Shown one piece after another: positions 38,201 through 49,515 of a stretch of 64,000 nucleotides of DNA (position 1 is its first letter; each line of letters starts with the position of its first letter). Below the pieces are notes generated by a model. That model was given only the letters and a program-made list of their open reading frames with translations, had not been told where the DNA came from and made no database searches. Made by a program: the position numbers and the translations under genes. Origin of the DNA: Hydractinia symbiolongicarpus (lineage: Eukaryota > Cnidaria > Hydrozoa > Anthoathecata > Hydractiniidae); contig NC_079880.1 in the NCBI RefSeq assembly GCF_029227915.1, positions 24,304,501-24,368,500 on the forward strand. The letters are read 5' to 3'.

Positions 38201-41200
38201 AAAAAATTTGACAAATTTTCTTAAAAACTCTGATAATAAAAACATCAAAGAGTTGTTAGACGTTACCGATGATGGAGCTGGTCCCCATTCGAAATCGTGT
38301 AAAAATTGCAGGACATTGGAGAAACCAATTTTCGCTAAGTTCTGCGATGCATGTCGGAAACAACAAAGGAATGTGGGTTTAGAAATCGACCCAGTGTGTC
38401 ATCACTGCGTGCAGAGACTTGAAAAAACGCAACAGATATTAAATAATGCTTCTACAAAAAACATTTTGAATTTTGAACTCAGTAACTGTGGCAAAAATGG
38501 TTACAGCACAGAGACGTTGAAATCGTTGACTTTAAAGGACTCTCTGTGCTTGCCAAAAAAGCCAAGTTTTAAATGTTATTGTTGTCCTCTACTAAATGAA
38601 AGTCAGAACGTTATTATTACATGCGAGGAACATCCGAGTGATTTAATTCCACGCGTTCGAACAGCTTCGGATCCTGTCGACGTGTCAACATGCAAAATTA
38701 AGCCGGGTTACTTGCGTAACAGTACAACAAGCCGTGACAGTGGAACGGAAATGGCTTACAGTGTTAGTTCTAGTTCGCAATCACACGATCTTGAATCCAC
38801 AGACTCTCTCAACTTAACAAGAAACAGTTCTTTAAGCTCGCAAGATGACCTGCTAAATTCCGAACACGTCCCTGATTTAGACTCTGATTACTGCAGCATC
38901 GACAACGAGCAATTTGTGACTAATGATTCGAATGATAGTGACACGCTTGAAAACAATTTCCGACAAGTGTCAAAAAGTGCGTCGTCGACTACACTTAAGG
39001 AGTTACCGTTAGTTCTGAGTACGTCACTGGATAATAATGACTCTATCGAAGAAGAGGAAATTGATGTGTTTGGGAGTGTTTTGAACCTTGATTTGGAGAA
39101 TATGAACTTAAGGGAATTGCCTTTAGCCAGGTATGACTACATTGAGTTGAAATGGAATTTTCACCAAAAACTATTGATTCCGTAGTTGTTTGTTTTTTTG
39201 CGGAATAAGTTGTTATTTCGTTTACTGTATTTTATTTTTCTGTAAAATGTTTCTATCATGTTCATCTTATGTTTCTCATAGAACGCATCATAAACCATCA
39301 AGAAAACATTCAAGGTATGTATAATAAGATTTTCAAAAATAATTTCACTGTGAAACAAAAAGTATAATGGCAGCCTATTTAATTCAACCTCTTTAATGTC
39401 AGAAATTTTGCAAGCCTGAAATGACAATTTCCTGCCTGTCGTTTTAACAGGTTATTAGAATAAGAAAGGTTGCTATTGTGGGAAGTAAAGTCTTTCGTTT
39501 ACACACTGTGTTTTCGTCTGTATAAAGGTGATTTAATGTGATTGAACAGGAACGAAGCGCTTGTGTTGATTGATATGACTTAAATTTTTGCGCTGCTAAA
39601 ATCAGGCAATAATCAGTCCGCTAATTATTAAGAAATCAAAGTCTTCTATCCCTTTTATTCTGGAGTAAAAAGACAGTGTGGTGGCTAGACGACATTTTGA
39701 ATATTTTATATTATCGCTTTATGTTTTTCAGACCTGCTGGCAATGAAGCTGTCACGTTCGGAAAGTCGTTATTCGCTGGGTAAGTAAAATTTAAGGAACG
39801 CCATGTTGTCATTTGTGGTAATGTTGGATTCTTCTCTCTTTTTTTATTTTCGTATATTTAATGTCCTTTTGGGTTCCTGTGAGCCGATATTTTTTTTTGA
39901 CTTTAATTTTTGCTGTAGATACAATGACGAATACGTGCCAAATTTTGTTTTGCAAGGAACAGGAAATCTGGACTGTAAAAGACTGGCTACTGACTTACAA
40001 AATTCTGTCAAGGTAACTTGTTTTTAATTTGATCAAAGTGTAAAAAACATATCTCTGTATTAATAATACACGAAATAACAAATATGATATTGTTATGTTT
40101 ATATCCACTTTGTTGTGACGGGTAAATTCCTATGGTATTTAAAGGACCGTTTGTTGGATTCAGTCACCATGCCCTGTCTGATGAACTCTGTACATTAATT
40201 TGCATTGTTCATACTTGCTATTATCGGCGCAATTTTATTAGGTTTGCAAAAGCCTATGTTCGTAAGAAATAACTTCTCCACTTCACTGTTGTACCTAGCA
40301 CTTTACGTTGTCTCAAACAATTTGTTATATTCTGAAAATATTTATCAGGACAGATTTTTCTGGATGATGTGTAATGTTTTGAATACGTTTGAATTTTAGT
40401 ATTCAGTGTTGGACGAAGAAGTTTCCGATGCTGTTTGTATCGTTGCTGACACTGATACATGGTAAGTGTGGCCACACTTCATTTATTTGAATACGAAGAT
40501 ACAACTATATATAACAGAAGAAACCAACCTTTTATTACTACATATCCACGTGATATATTAAAAAAATGCGAATTCCAAAAGAAATCTTCTTTTACAATAT
40601 TTTTAAGACTAAAATATTCCACTTGATGTCCAAAAAAAACTTTCGTTATGATAAGACAACGTAATGATTTTTTCATGTTCTATTAGGTCATGCGATTTAT
40701 GGACTTTAGCAAAAAGAACTGACTCGTTTAACCAAAGTACCAGGTCAGTTTCCGTGTTTATTGATCGATAGATTGATTGATTGAGATTTCAGTTTTCTGT
40801 GCCTTTTTAAGTACATTAGTGGTAATTTGTGTTTTCTTTTATATTCGTTTTATTCATCCTTCTGGCAAGGTATTTTTTGCCGTGCGTAATTATACAAAAT
40901 ATTTTTTCTTTTAGCGAGAGTTTGAACACGAAACCAGTTTTCGCTTCCGGTTTAGTCTCTTCAATGGTCGAATCTACTAAAGAATTATGGGATATGAAGA
41001 TGTCGCCCCACTTCGTAAGTAAAACCCCGTGGTTCCTTGCACATTTTCTCTATATTAATAATACCCGTATGTGTCTGCGTATGGTATCACAGTAGTAGAA
41101 GTTTCTTTACCGTTTTTTGTACAATTAGATACGACGAAGAGTTATTTTTTGTGTTTTTTTTTATGAGATCACGTTTTGAAATTTTTTCGTTGTCTTTTAT

Positions 41201-41595
41201 CAAAGAAGTAGAAGAGAAAGTTTAATCTCGTTTCGTTTTCTTCTCCGATGATCGCAACTTGGCTATTTTCTAGTGCTTCCATTATTTGCGCATTCTTTCA
41301 TAGTGTTTGCTCCACTTGGAAGAGCAGCTTAAAGACATCTACAATCGTAGCAAAGTATTGAGCGAGTTTGCTTGCTGCAACAACGAAAAATCTACATCTG
41401 CCTTCATGAATGGGTTTGGGTAAGCGAGCAAATATTGTATGCCATTGTTTCACTGCACAATGTGTAAGTTAAACTTCTCTTTTTTTTAAAAAAAATATTA
41501 TCTTTGCTTTTAGCTATCACGCCAACGATATCTTGTTACTAAATTCTATTGGTGGTATCTACTCGTCTTCGTTTGTTGACAGCATGTTAGAGTAA
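29273..41595 (+). CDS. FNIP: Folliculin-interacting protein (FNIP1/FNIP2 homolog)
   Basis: Partner of folliculin in a DENN-family complex that controls lysosomal Rag GTPase/mTORC1 signalling, and in vertebrates also binds HSP90 and AMPK. Twenty-three exons join in phase, encoding about 1114 residues (human FNIP2 is similar in length). CDS exons: 29273-29340, 29517-29552, 32470-32584, 32720-32803, 32986-33086, 33389-33457, 33534-33643, 33722-33981, 34084-34163, 35270-35390, 35723-35779, 36416-36534, 36665-36782, 36988-37040, 37769-39130, 39282-39314, 39732-39779, 39919-40012, 40400-40461, 40687-40743, 40915-41014, 41304-41419, 41514-41595. Diagnostic segments: [116 protein letters not shown] and [15 protein letters not shown]. 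The large exon 37769-39130 is mostly disordered, acidic and Ser-rich, with a Cys-rich cluster. The start ATG fits the short N-terminus of the family. Confidence 0.95.
29553..32469 (+). other. FNIP intron 2, 2.9 kb
   Basis: The largest FNIP intron. Donor GTAAGT after 29552 and acceptor ACCAG before 32470. AT-rich, with no nested gene or recognisable repeat. Confidence 0.7.
34576..35008 (+). repeat. 145-bp tandem repeat, three copies, in FNIP intron 9
   Basis: GTTGAGCCAAGAATRATAAG starts units at 34576, 34721 and 34866. The units are nearly identical (a few substitutions such as ATATATATTTTT against ATATTTTTTT), so the amplification is recent. It lies between FNIP exons 34084-34163 and 35270-35390. 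Confidence 0.93.
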
Positions 41596-42851
41596 ATGGA
41601 ACCATAATGCTTTAATAATAGACGTTCCAAATTGGGAATAATTCTTATGACTGGTATCTCTTGTAAAACCAACCGTCTTATTTTTCCTGCAGTCTTGGAA
41701 ATTGAGTTCGCAATTGAGTCCCGGTTTAATGTTTTTTTACCGGTTGGGAAAACCGTTTTTTTTATTTGGTCATTCAGGGAGTATTAAATTAATCCAAGTT
41801 TAGTATTATATAGGTAGGAAAAGATTATTTTGATATTTGTTTTATTGTGTGATTGTTTTATAGTTGTGCCAACCTGTCTTGTGTTTTATTATATTGGCCA
41901 GCTAGGTTTGGTTGGGTTTAGTGAAAAGTGTTTTTAAGCTTTCCAGCACTGCTGTTCAATTCTACTTACTTGCGCAGGTTTAGTATTATTGCTGAACTTG
42001 GTCCGAAACGTAGATGATTTGTGTTGATTGCCAATTAGACAGTTGATTATGAAAAAATCGCTTTTTCGTGGGAAAAATGTTATCTTCAGTTTAAAATGTT
42101 TATTTTCCGTTAACTATGGTGTTTTTTTAGATGTTTAGCTAACTTGGTTGTGTAAGTTTTTGCGTGTTTCTGAATTAGATGATGCACAATTGTCTTCCTG
42201 TCAGCAATGCGATCTTAAGAAACGGCTTAATGAAAAATTCACTTCAGTTATTTCCTAACTCGACTGAAAGCATTCCCACACACAAACAATAAATTCACCC
42301 ACGTTTTTTTCAAGCAGAACTTGTATCTAACAGAGGAGCGAGTCTTTTATTCAAAAAACCTGTTTCTTTCTGTCTAGTGCAAGTGTTCAAGCCGTTTTCT
42401 TAAAATTTGTGGTTGTTTTTTTTACATTGTTGACGTTGCTGGAAAGACAAACGTGTCATTCTGTTATTGTACGTACGTGTGTGAACAAATATTTATCGAA
42501 ACTTTATTTTAGCGTGTAACATTCAAATCTAAACTAATATTTTGAATATAAAAATTATTTATTTTTATGCCTTCATAAACATAAAATTTCTTTCAATATC
42601 GCACGACTTTTTATCACTTGTGAAACTAGATGTACACCAGACCACCTTTTTTTACGAAGAGAGTTAACGCTTACCAAAAAGTCGTAAGTAGTCTGGTGAA
42701 TATCCAGTTTTTCATTCCCTTGAAACATAACCTTCCGGTTTATTGGAAAGTGCTTTTTCATGGACATTTGGCACAAGCGTTCAGTGATTTATCTGCTCAA
42801 ATTTTGAACGTTAGCTATGGTCTCCAGAAAAAGAAATCCTTTCTCTTTCAT
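41596..42851. other. FNIP 3' flank, no further gene
   Basis: No canonical AATAAA in the first 150 bp after the FNIP stop. AT-rich; no ORF worth calling. Confidence 0.4.
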
Positions 42852-42966
42852 ACCTCGTCGCAACTCATCCCCAGGGTTTTGTGACCCCTGAGCCGTTTTT
42901 ACGGAGTGACCAACAATAGGCCGCTATCAACTTCATTAAAAAGCAAAATGCCCTGGGAACAAAGTA
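42852..42966. repeat. short palindromic repeat, GTTCCCAGG family, copy
   Basis: Left ACCTCGTCGCAACTC plus CCCCAGGG, core CCCCTGAGCCGTTTTTACGG and AACTTCATTAAAAAGCAAAA, right end TGCCCTGGGAACAAAGTAGG. Termini are inverted relative to each other. Confidence 0.7.
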
Positions 42967-43784
42967 GGTAGTGTCTAGAGTTGTCTGTCGCGAAAAAAGG
43001 CTTGGAAAACGGTTGCGTGTACGGTAAAGCGCCTAGAACAGTACACTGTAAGGGTTGAGCGGTACGTCTTTTCGCCGTAATAACTCTCGCAACTTCGGTT
43101 TAAACAGAAAGTTTGACAGCTTTGTGGCGAGACGTCGTGAAAGTTTTAAATATTACTTTTTGCGGCAAAACTAAATAACGCAAACGCACTAAAAGATGTT
43201 TATGTTCATGAACTACCACGTCCTGAAATTAAGCGAAATGGATTTTTCTACGGTTGAATTATCGTCAGGGATGCTGATACGGAATTTTGAAGATAAAAAT
43301 TGCGCAAAACAGGATAAAACTTGCATTTTTTCGGCAAAAGTTATCAAAGACAAAGCTTAAAAACGAAAATCTTTAAGTACCACGTGATATTAATACATGC
43401 CGCGACAGAAAGCATTGTAAAGTTTGGACGCCTTTATCTCTTAAGAATTCTTTCACGGCGTGGTTTCAGAACTTAATCGGATTTTTTCTTTTGAAATTCT
43501 TGGGCTGCAGAACGACCCAGAGGGAAACAGTCGCACTATTTGTGAAACTGTAAGAGAGAACTGTTAATAGAGGTTGAGAGAGAGAGGTCCGAAGGTGGCA
43601 TCTATCGGTTGTAAAGCGTGACCGATGGACAGAAATGTTTCCTAAGAGTACCGGAAATTGTTATTATGGGCATTTATGTGCTGTTATTTCCGTGGCTGGT
43701 TGCAAAAAGTTTCAAACTGCGCCATTTAAACCGAACATAAACACGAATTGCCATCACGTTCTTAAATAGATTTGTTGCCTGGCG

Positions 43785-43832
43785 TACGAGATAAAACTAC
43801 GTCTGCCTTTATGAATAGTTTTGGGTAAACGT
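43785..43832 (+). pseudogene. Fragment resembling FNIP exon 22 end plus donor
   Basis: GATAAAACTACGTCTGCCTTT then ATGAATAGTTTTGGGTAAACG aligns with 41379-41427 in FNIP exon 22, about 40 of 50 positions by eye. The coding frame (TSAFMNSFG) and the GTAA donor are preserved. No upstream exon body or following exon is recognised, so it is probably a relic of a partial duplication. Confidence 0.45.
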
Positions 43833-44044
43833 AGAAGATAAATAAAAAAATTGGACATGTTTCTAAGATGCAGGCCTCCCTGCTTAAACAGTCATTTGCC
43901 GTTGTTATCTTTACGAAGTAAGTTCTACAAATTGATCGTGGGTTGAAAAACAAGTTCTGCGCAATGTAAAACAAATTTGCAAATAATAAATCTAATAGTT
44001 AAAAATGTTTGCGCCTACTCTCCTTTCGCTTTCCCCCTCCCCAA

Positions 44045-44140
44045 ACCTCGTTCCCAGAGTCTCCCTGAGCCGTTATTATGGAGTTGCCAACAATGCTATC
44101 AACTTCATTAATAAGGCAAAATGCCCTAGGAACGAGGTTG
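44045..44140. repeat. short palindromic repeat, GTTCCCAGG family, copy
   Basis: Left ACCTCGTTCCCAGAG, core CCCTGAGCCGTTATTATGG and CTATCAACTTCATTAA, right ATGCCCTAGGAACGAGGTTG. The 15-bp ends are inverted complements with one or two mismatches. About 96 bp. Confidence 0.75.
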
Positions 44141-44644
44141 CCCTTTCCCTGAAAAACAAACTACATGCTAAGGATACATAGGATACATAAATATAAAGTC
44201 AACAACTAGTTCTGTTCAGGTTATTTAAAATTGTTTTCACTAAAGCTGTGGCGCAACCCTTTTGAACACAAATAGATGGAGTATCAATATAAGAAACATT
44301 TTATTGCTAGTTCGGTAATAGATGCAGACTCCCTGCACTCCTGCATGTTCTTTGTTTCTGTTTTGTATTCGTTAATTTGTTTCTCATGTTTATTGTGTTA
44401 ACGAGTGGGTTTAAATAATTTGTTAGTGCAAATTTAGGTGCTGACGTGATCACTGTCCGTTTGTCACACCAATGTTGGTTAATATGGTTTTTGTCGTCAG
44501 AAGGCTTAAAATAAACAGATGACTGCATCTATTAGGGACTTAAGCGCCCCTTGATAACGGCTTTATGTAAGAAACACAATAATTTAATGCGAAATTTAAA
44601 GGAATTTGAAGCAATGGCTCCTTTGTGAACAACATCTGTTGTCA

Positions 44645-44775
44645 GTGGTGGTGGCAGCAGCGGCAGCGGTGGTGGCAGCAGCGGTGGCTGCAGTGGTAGC
44701 GGTGGTAGCAGTGTTGGCAGCAGTGGTGGTAGTAGTGGTGGCAGCGGTGGTGGCAGCAGCGGTGGTAGTAGTGGA
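44645..44775 (+). repeat. GGY/AGY trinucleotide microsatellite
   Basis: Irregular mix of GGT, GGC, AGC and AGT triplets. It lies 3' of the GPCR stop codon and beyond its likely poly(A) signal. It produces open frames on both strands that are low-complexity artefacts. Confidence 0.9.
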
Positions 44776-44806
44776 TGCACGACCTATGTATAATACTATA
44801 ATTACG

Positions 44807-44812
44807 TTTATT
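44807..44812 (-). terminator. possible poly(A) signal of the GPCR gene
   Basis: AATAAA on the minus strand, about 80 bp after the GPCR stop codon. Canonical hexamer; use is not shown. Confidence 0.4.
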
Positions 44813-44889
44813 TGTTCCAAAAAAATAAAGAAATCATTCCGTACTTTACGAATCACAAATAGTTCAATCCATTGATGTCACGTGATCAA

Positions 44890-46128
44890 TTAAGACTTTC
44901 CCATTGCATTCTCAAATTTGCTCCTTCTATTAGTAATGGCTATTGTCGAAGTTCTCTTTTCAAACTTTTCATACGAATACTCGACACCTTTCCTTCTTCT
45001 GCTGAATAATGCGAACGATTCAGGACGAGATCTTGTTTTTTTATTTTTTGCCGAAAATAAAAATGAAAATGTTCTCTTAAATCCGTTTCTATAAGTGTGG
45101 CTAAATCCAAAATACAATAACGGGTTAATGGCGCTGTTTGCGTATTGTAGAAGAAATGCAAAAAATATCGACCAATCAGGGATTGACTGAGGACATCGAA
45201 TAACGTACGGATTAAAAAACGTGATGAACTGGATACAGTTAACTGGCAACCAGCAAATGGCGAATACAATGACAATGCAGACTAACATTTTTATCACGCG
45301 TTGTTTCCGCTTCATTCTCTCGCATTGTTTCATCGTGTCACTGCGCAACACTTCTCTGGACTGTCGCGAAGGCGTCGCCGCCACGTCGCCTGTTTTATCA
45401 TGAGAAAAACATCGCTTTAGTAGATTCTTGCGATGTGTTATTGGTGTCTTTGACTTAGGTACACTTGATCCAACTGGTTGCATCAGTTTTATTGCCATGA
45501 TAGCGTATAACACAGACATCAACAATAATGGTACCGCATATAAACAAATAAATAAAATAATCGTATAGTGTTTTGGACTGTTACTCTCATTGAACGGTTT
45601 GGACCATTTCTCCACACACGCGTATCCGAAATCTTCAAAATGAACGACTCTTTGAATATAAATCGTGGGCGATGCGAACGCGAAAGACAACAACCAAATT
45701 ACCGGTATGACGAGTTTCAAAGATTTGACGGTTAAATATTTTTTATACGGCAACATGACGGCACAATATCGATCAAGCGACATAGCAACCAGCGATATAA
45801 TCGTCGATGCAACTGACAAATATATACTCATATACATAAAAACACACATGAACTTTCCAAGAGGCCATGTTCCTTTAAATTTTAAGTTGTCTACGATTTC
45901 CCAAGTAACAGGGAATATTGTGATGATGAGATCTGATACGGCGGCATTGCAAATTAACATATTTGTAACAGTTCTCATAGCCAATGTCTTGTACACAACC
46001 GTTAGAACGATAATATTCCCTCCTAATGATATGATCAATACAATTGTGTACGCCAACACCTTGAAATGGATGAACTCTTCACCCGATGGTTTTGCAGCTA
46101 TACAATCGGTTACCGTGATATTAGACAT
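44890..46128 (-). CDS. Class A (rhodopsin-like) G-protein-coupled receptor, neuropeptide-receptor-like
   Basis: Seven-transmembrane receptor of 412 residues in a single exon, which begins with ATG. Family landmarks: an N-terminal glycosylation site (NIT, residue 3); GN in TM1 (Asn38); AAVSD in TM2 (Asp66); a likely disulfide between Cys95 and Cys171; DRY at 119-121; CWLP in TM6 (292-295); NPLLY in TM7 (335-339). The third cytoplasmic loop is long and basic, with Ser/Thr sites, and the tail (after about 350) is rich in Arg, Lys and Ser. The overall pattern resembles peptide-type receptors (tachykinin/NPFF/orexin-like groups), but the ligand cannot be named from sequence. Many invertebrate class A receptors are intronless, so this alone does not imply a retrocopy. 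Confidence 0.93.
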   Translation of the reverse strand: MSNITVTDCIAAKPSGEEFIHFKVLAYTIVLIISLGGNIIVLTVVYKTLAMRTVTNMLICNAAVSDLIITIFPVTWEIVDNLKFKGTWPLGKFMCVFMYMSIYLSVASTIISLVAMSLDRYCAVMLPYKKYLTVKSLKLVIPVIWLLSFAFASPTIYIQRVVHFEDFGYACVEKWSKPFNESNSPKHYTIILFICLYAVPLLLMSVLYAIMAIKLMQPVGSSVPKSKTPITHRKNLLKRCFSHDKTGDVAATPSRQSREVLRSDTMKQCERMKRKQRVIKMLVCIVIVFAICWLPVNCIQFITFFNPYVIRCPQSIPDWSIFFAFLLQYANSAINPLLYFGFSHTYRNGFKRTFSFLFSAKNKKTRSRPESFALFSRRRKGVEYSYEKFEKRTSTIAITNRRSKFENAMGKS

Positions 46129-47197
46129 TTCTAGAAACTCTAAAACAGAATTGACAAAGTAGTAACTACTTTTGTAACTTGCACAAAGAATTGAAATGGG
46201 GATACTTTAATAACAAACTAAAAATACATAGTAGGGTTGTTATACAAGTTGTAAACATTGTCGTGTGCATGTTTTTTATTACAAATTTTGGTGTTTGTTT
46301 ACCGCCTATTGGCGCTGTATTAATAAGTATTAAATGTAATTTGAGGAACGACCTAAGATATTGATCCTATTTTCATGCTGAACGTAGAGCAGAAAGAATT
46401 AATTTACACTTTTATAGTCTCTGGCTTGACTGGAAGCGAATGCTCTGTCAAAAGGCGTTTTCCAACGAGCAGCACTTATTCTTGGGAAGTAAACAACGCA
46501 TGTGCATATGATTGATTATGTGAGCACAAAAACAAAATTGGTTGTCATGCCTTGTGTGTTCCATTTTTTTAAAAAGAAATCGATTTTCAAACAATTCTAT
46601 CAACAAAAGAATTTTTCAGATCTTCTTGAAAGGGCGGACCATCTATTTCTGCGCGGAACAATATAAACAATCAACTGAACAAAGTTATCTTTCTTAAAAA
46701 AAAAACAAAAAAAAACAGACGTTCTTATTAAACACTGACATGAAAGATATAGATGTGTGACCGAATACAGAATGTCACAATTATGTAAAAGAAAAAACAC
46801 TACCAAAAAGGCCGGTTTTATAAGGCATTGCTTGCTTAATTCTACTCGGACTTTTTGATAAAAAAAGATTTATATATAAGTTGGTATTGTTTTCCACACG
46901 GTTCGTACTTACACGTGTTTACAGCGCTAAAAATGATGCTTGTTATTCTTCGTTTTTCGTTCAGGTTCAACCAATGTTTATTGAAGCAATATCTATAGAC
47001 GCAGATGGCTATGTGGATATTGAAATAATTTAAATGTTGTTTGTTTTTCTAAATAGACAAATTACTTTTAAAAAGATGTGCTGAATATACAAATATAGTC
47101 TTCTTTCCTAAGGATTTTATACTCTTCCTAAAGCAATTAATTTTACTGGGATCATACTCATATCAGTACCTGTATGTAAATCCGACTCTGTCAGAAT
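46129..47197. other. intergenic, upstream of the GPCR
   Basis: Likely contains the GPCR promoter and 5' UTR. No coding signal. Confidence 0.4.
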
Positions 47198-47305
47198 ATG
47201 TTGATTTTTATGGTAGTTGCGGGTGTTGTTACAGTCAAAGCTGACATATTCTTACCACTGTGTCCACTTTGTCAAGAAGAGGTGGAACTTGATGAAATAG
47301 AATAA
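47198..47305 (+). CDS. Possible 35-residue secreted peptide or orphan exon
   Basis: ATG at 47198 opens MLIFMVVAGVVTVKA, which looks like a signal peptide with an A|D cleavage point. A short tail with CPLC and an acidic end (EEVELDEIE) follows. AATAAA overlaps the stop region (47301-47306). It stands alone between genes and could be chance. Not recognised as a family. Confidence 0.2.
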   Translation: MLIFMVVAGVVTVKADIFLPLCPLCQEEVELDEIE

Positions 47306-48344
47306 AAGTTGCATTACAGAATTTTTTACTGCACTGTCAAGCATCTCTTCGCTACTTATTTTCTTGTTTTCCAAGAAAATTTAAAGTTAAGATTATGAAA
47401 TCTTAGTTATTTTAGTTCGTCCTAACTTTATAACCAATGAACGGCGACACCACTATGTAAAACAACCAACGTACGGCAAATATACAATTGTTCTGAGATA
47501 TTTTACAATGTTAAAAATCTATTAATTACGCTGTTGATTTAACACATTTGTTCCTTTTTTCCTCTTTCTTCTCTACCTCTTTATTTTTAACCCATGATGT
47601 ATGAGTAGATACCACGCCCCAATCCCCTCCTGATGTTTGACAACAAATTTTTCGACCTTTTGCGCCACCTTTCGAGAACTGTAAGATACTTACGATTTGA
47701 ACTCAACTTCAAACTTTCATCTTAAAAAAAAGTTTTTTTAATTGTGAATATTTAAAAATGAAAAAGAATTAAGAAATTATACAACTACAAACGAACAAAT
47801 CAGCAAAAGCTCTCCCAAGTTTCTATAACAACAAATGAATGATCAATATATATCCTTGAAATTTAAAAGCTTACCGCTCCGCAATATATTTTCTTCATTG
47901 TCTTTTTTTGAATTTGTCATTACTAACAAGGGAGGAGGGTGACAGTAGGTGCATAGCTATTAAAAATCTCTTTTTAAAAATGGGGGAAAAAAGTTTTTTT
48001 ATAAACAGCTTTACACGCATGTGGAGTTTGTTAGCATCAAAAGATTTTTTTCCCTTTCATTGTTCGCGTCACGTATCAAGTTTAACTTTGAAAACAGATG
48101 TTTTTAATTATCATAACAACCTAGATAAATATTAAAAAGGGCTAGGTATTAGGTTGTGTTGCGAACAACATCAAATTACGCGGGAAAGATTTTAAATAAA
48201 TATCTTTTCTGAACATTTTAAAGTAACGGACAAATGTTGCAGTTTTTTTCAATAGTAATAAGATATGAAATAAATTCTCAGTTTTCATAATCTAGTAAAT
48301 TTTTGCTCGTTCTCTTCATTTTTGGTAATAAATTCAACACCCTA
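47306..48344. other. intergenic, no gene seen
   Basis: AT-rich; a 75-codon ORF at 47908-48135 lacks any recognisable feature. Confidence 0.4.
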
Positions 48345-48870
48345 ATTATACTGGGCGGTGGAGTGGTTTAGGGGCGGAATCTGGTCCCTGAGGTTTTCTT
48401 TGCATTGGTGGCTATGATACTTACATAATTTTTACTGTGGTTATTTATTCATCTATTAAACACCTACATGACAAATTCTTATGTCCTATATCTTTTAGAG
48501 TCTTAGTTATTGGCCATTTACATATATTTTTATTAAGTTTTTAAATTTGGGAAAATTTAATAACTTTTCTTAGGATTATCTTTAGAATTTTATGACGGAG
48601 AATGCAATGACATCCTGAGCTACCATTCTGCGCAATACATATATATACATATATTATAAAAGAAAAACGGACCTAGTCTTCCGATTTTGTTGCTAATTGT
48701 CAAGATTCTTTGTTATGTAAAACTCACAACGCAACTTTATTTCATCAAATTCTGCAAAGTCTGGAACGTGACTAACCCAGTTTCCCGCTTTTTTCATAGG
48801 TAGGAATTGTGTAAAAAGCAGAAAATAGGTAAATAAATTTTATTTGGCTACAAGAAAGAAAGCCTAAAGC
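48345..48870. repeat. dispersed repeat, copy 2 (see 5.08 kb)
   Basis: GGGGCGGAATCTGGTCCC, GGCTATGATACTTAC, ACACCTACATGACAAATTCT, TTTAATAACTTTTCTTAGG with ATTATCTTTAGAA, then TTTGGCTACAAGAAAGAAAG and AAGCCTAATAAG. They occur in the same order as in the 5081-5600 copy. Non-coding. Confidence 0.5.
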
Positions 48871-49021
48871 CTAATAAGTTTTAACTAGATAGTGGTAGGC
48901 AAATTTTAAACTTCTAATCACGTCAAAGAAAAAAAGTTGACATAAGCAAAAAAATTCTGCCATTTCATGACATACTATAAGTTGGTCAGGTTAAATGATA
49001 GCTGAAGAAAACTATCAAATC

Positions 49022-49109
49022 AACCTCTTCCCCAGGGTCTTGTGGCCCCTGAGCCATTATTACGAAGTAACTTCATCGCAAAGGCAAAATGCCCTGGGAA
49101 CGAGGTTGC
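49022..49109. repeat. short palindromic repeat, GTTCCCAGG family, copy
   Basis: Left AACCTCTTCCCCAGGG, core CCCCTGAGCCATTATTACG, right ATGCCCTGGGAACGAGGTTG. Confidence 0.75.
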
Positions 49110-49405
49110 TATCAAATATTTTGCAGGGGAGGGGGGGGGGGCTTTAGATTTGTGGGCCTCAAAACAGACTAGTACAGTATATTTTCAGTTGAGAGTAAAT
49201 TTTAGGATGGGGTTTTATTTGGATGTTGTCTTGTTTGATCTTCTGTGTAATTAATCTAGATCGAAAAGACCCATTAAAGCAACTTTATCCCCAGTCCTAG
49301 TTGGTTCTAAAAGTTGCTGCGTCAAGTTTAAGTCGGAATTTGGTGTAGGTCAAATAACTACAAATAAAAAGAATGATTAAGCCTTAAACTTTATGTGAAA
49401 CAAGT

Positions 49406-49515
49406 TGGTGGCCCGCGGATAAACCTATCCTATATTTACCGCATTTCGTGTATTTCGCTACTGCGGTTACCATTTTGCCTGGCAGACAGACATTTACGGG
49501 TATCATAATATAGAC
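49406..49515 (-). repeat. short interspersed repeat, GACAGACAGAC family, copy 3
   Basis: GGTGGCCCGCGGATAAAC, then TTTCGCTACTGCGGTTACC with ATTTTGCCTGGCAGACAGAC and ACGGGTATCATAATATAGAC. Aligns with 9301-9420 and, reversed, with the 5' part of 59343-59475. Confidence 0.6.

Noticed and set aside
44532-44875. Overlapping ORFs rich in Pro/Leu, Ala/Thr or Ala/Val around the triplet repeat
   Set aside because: They are translations of the GGY/AGY microsatellite in different frames, with no non-repetitive domain.
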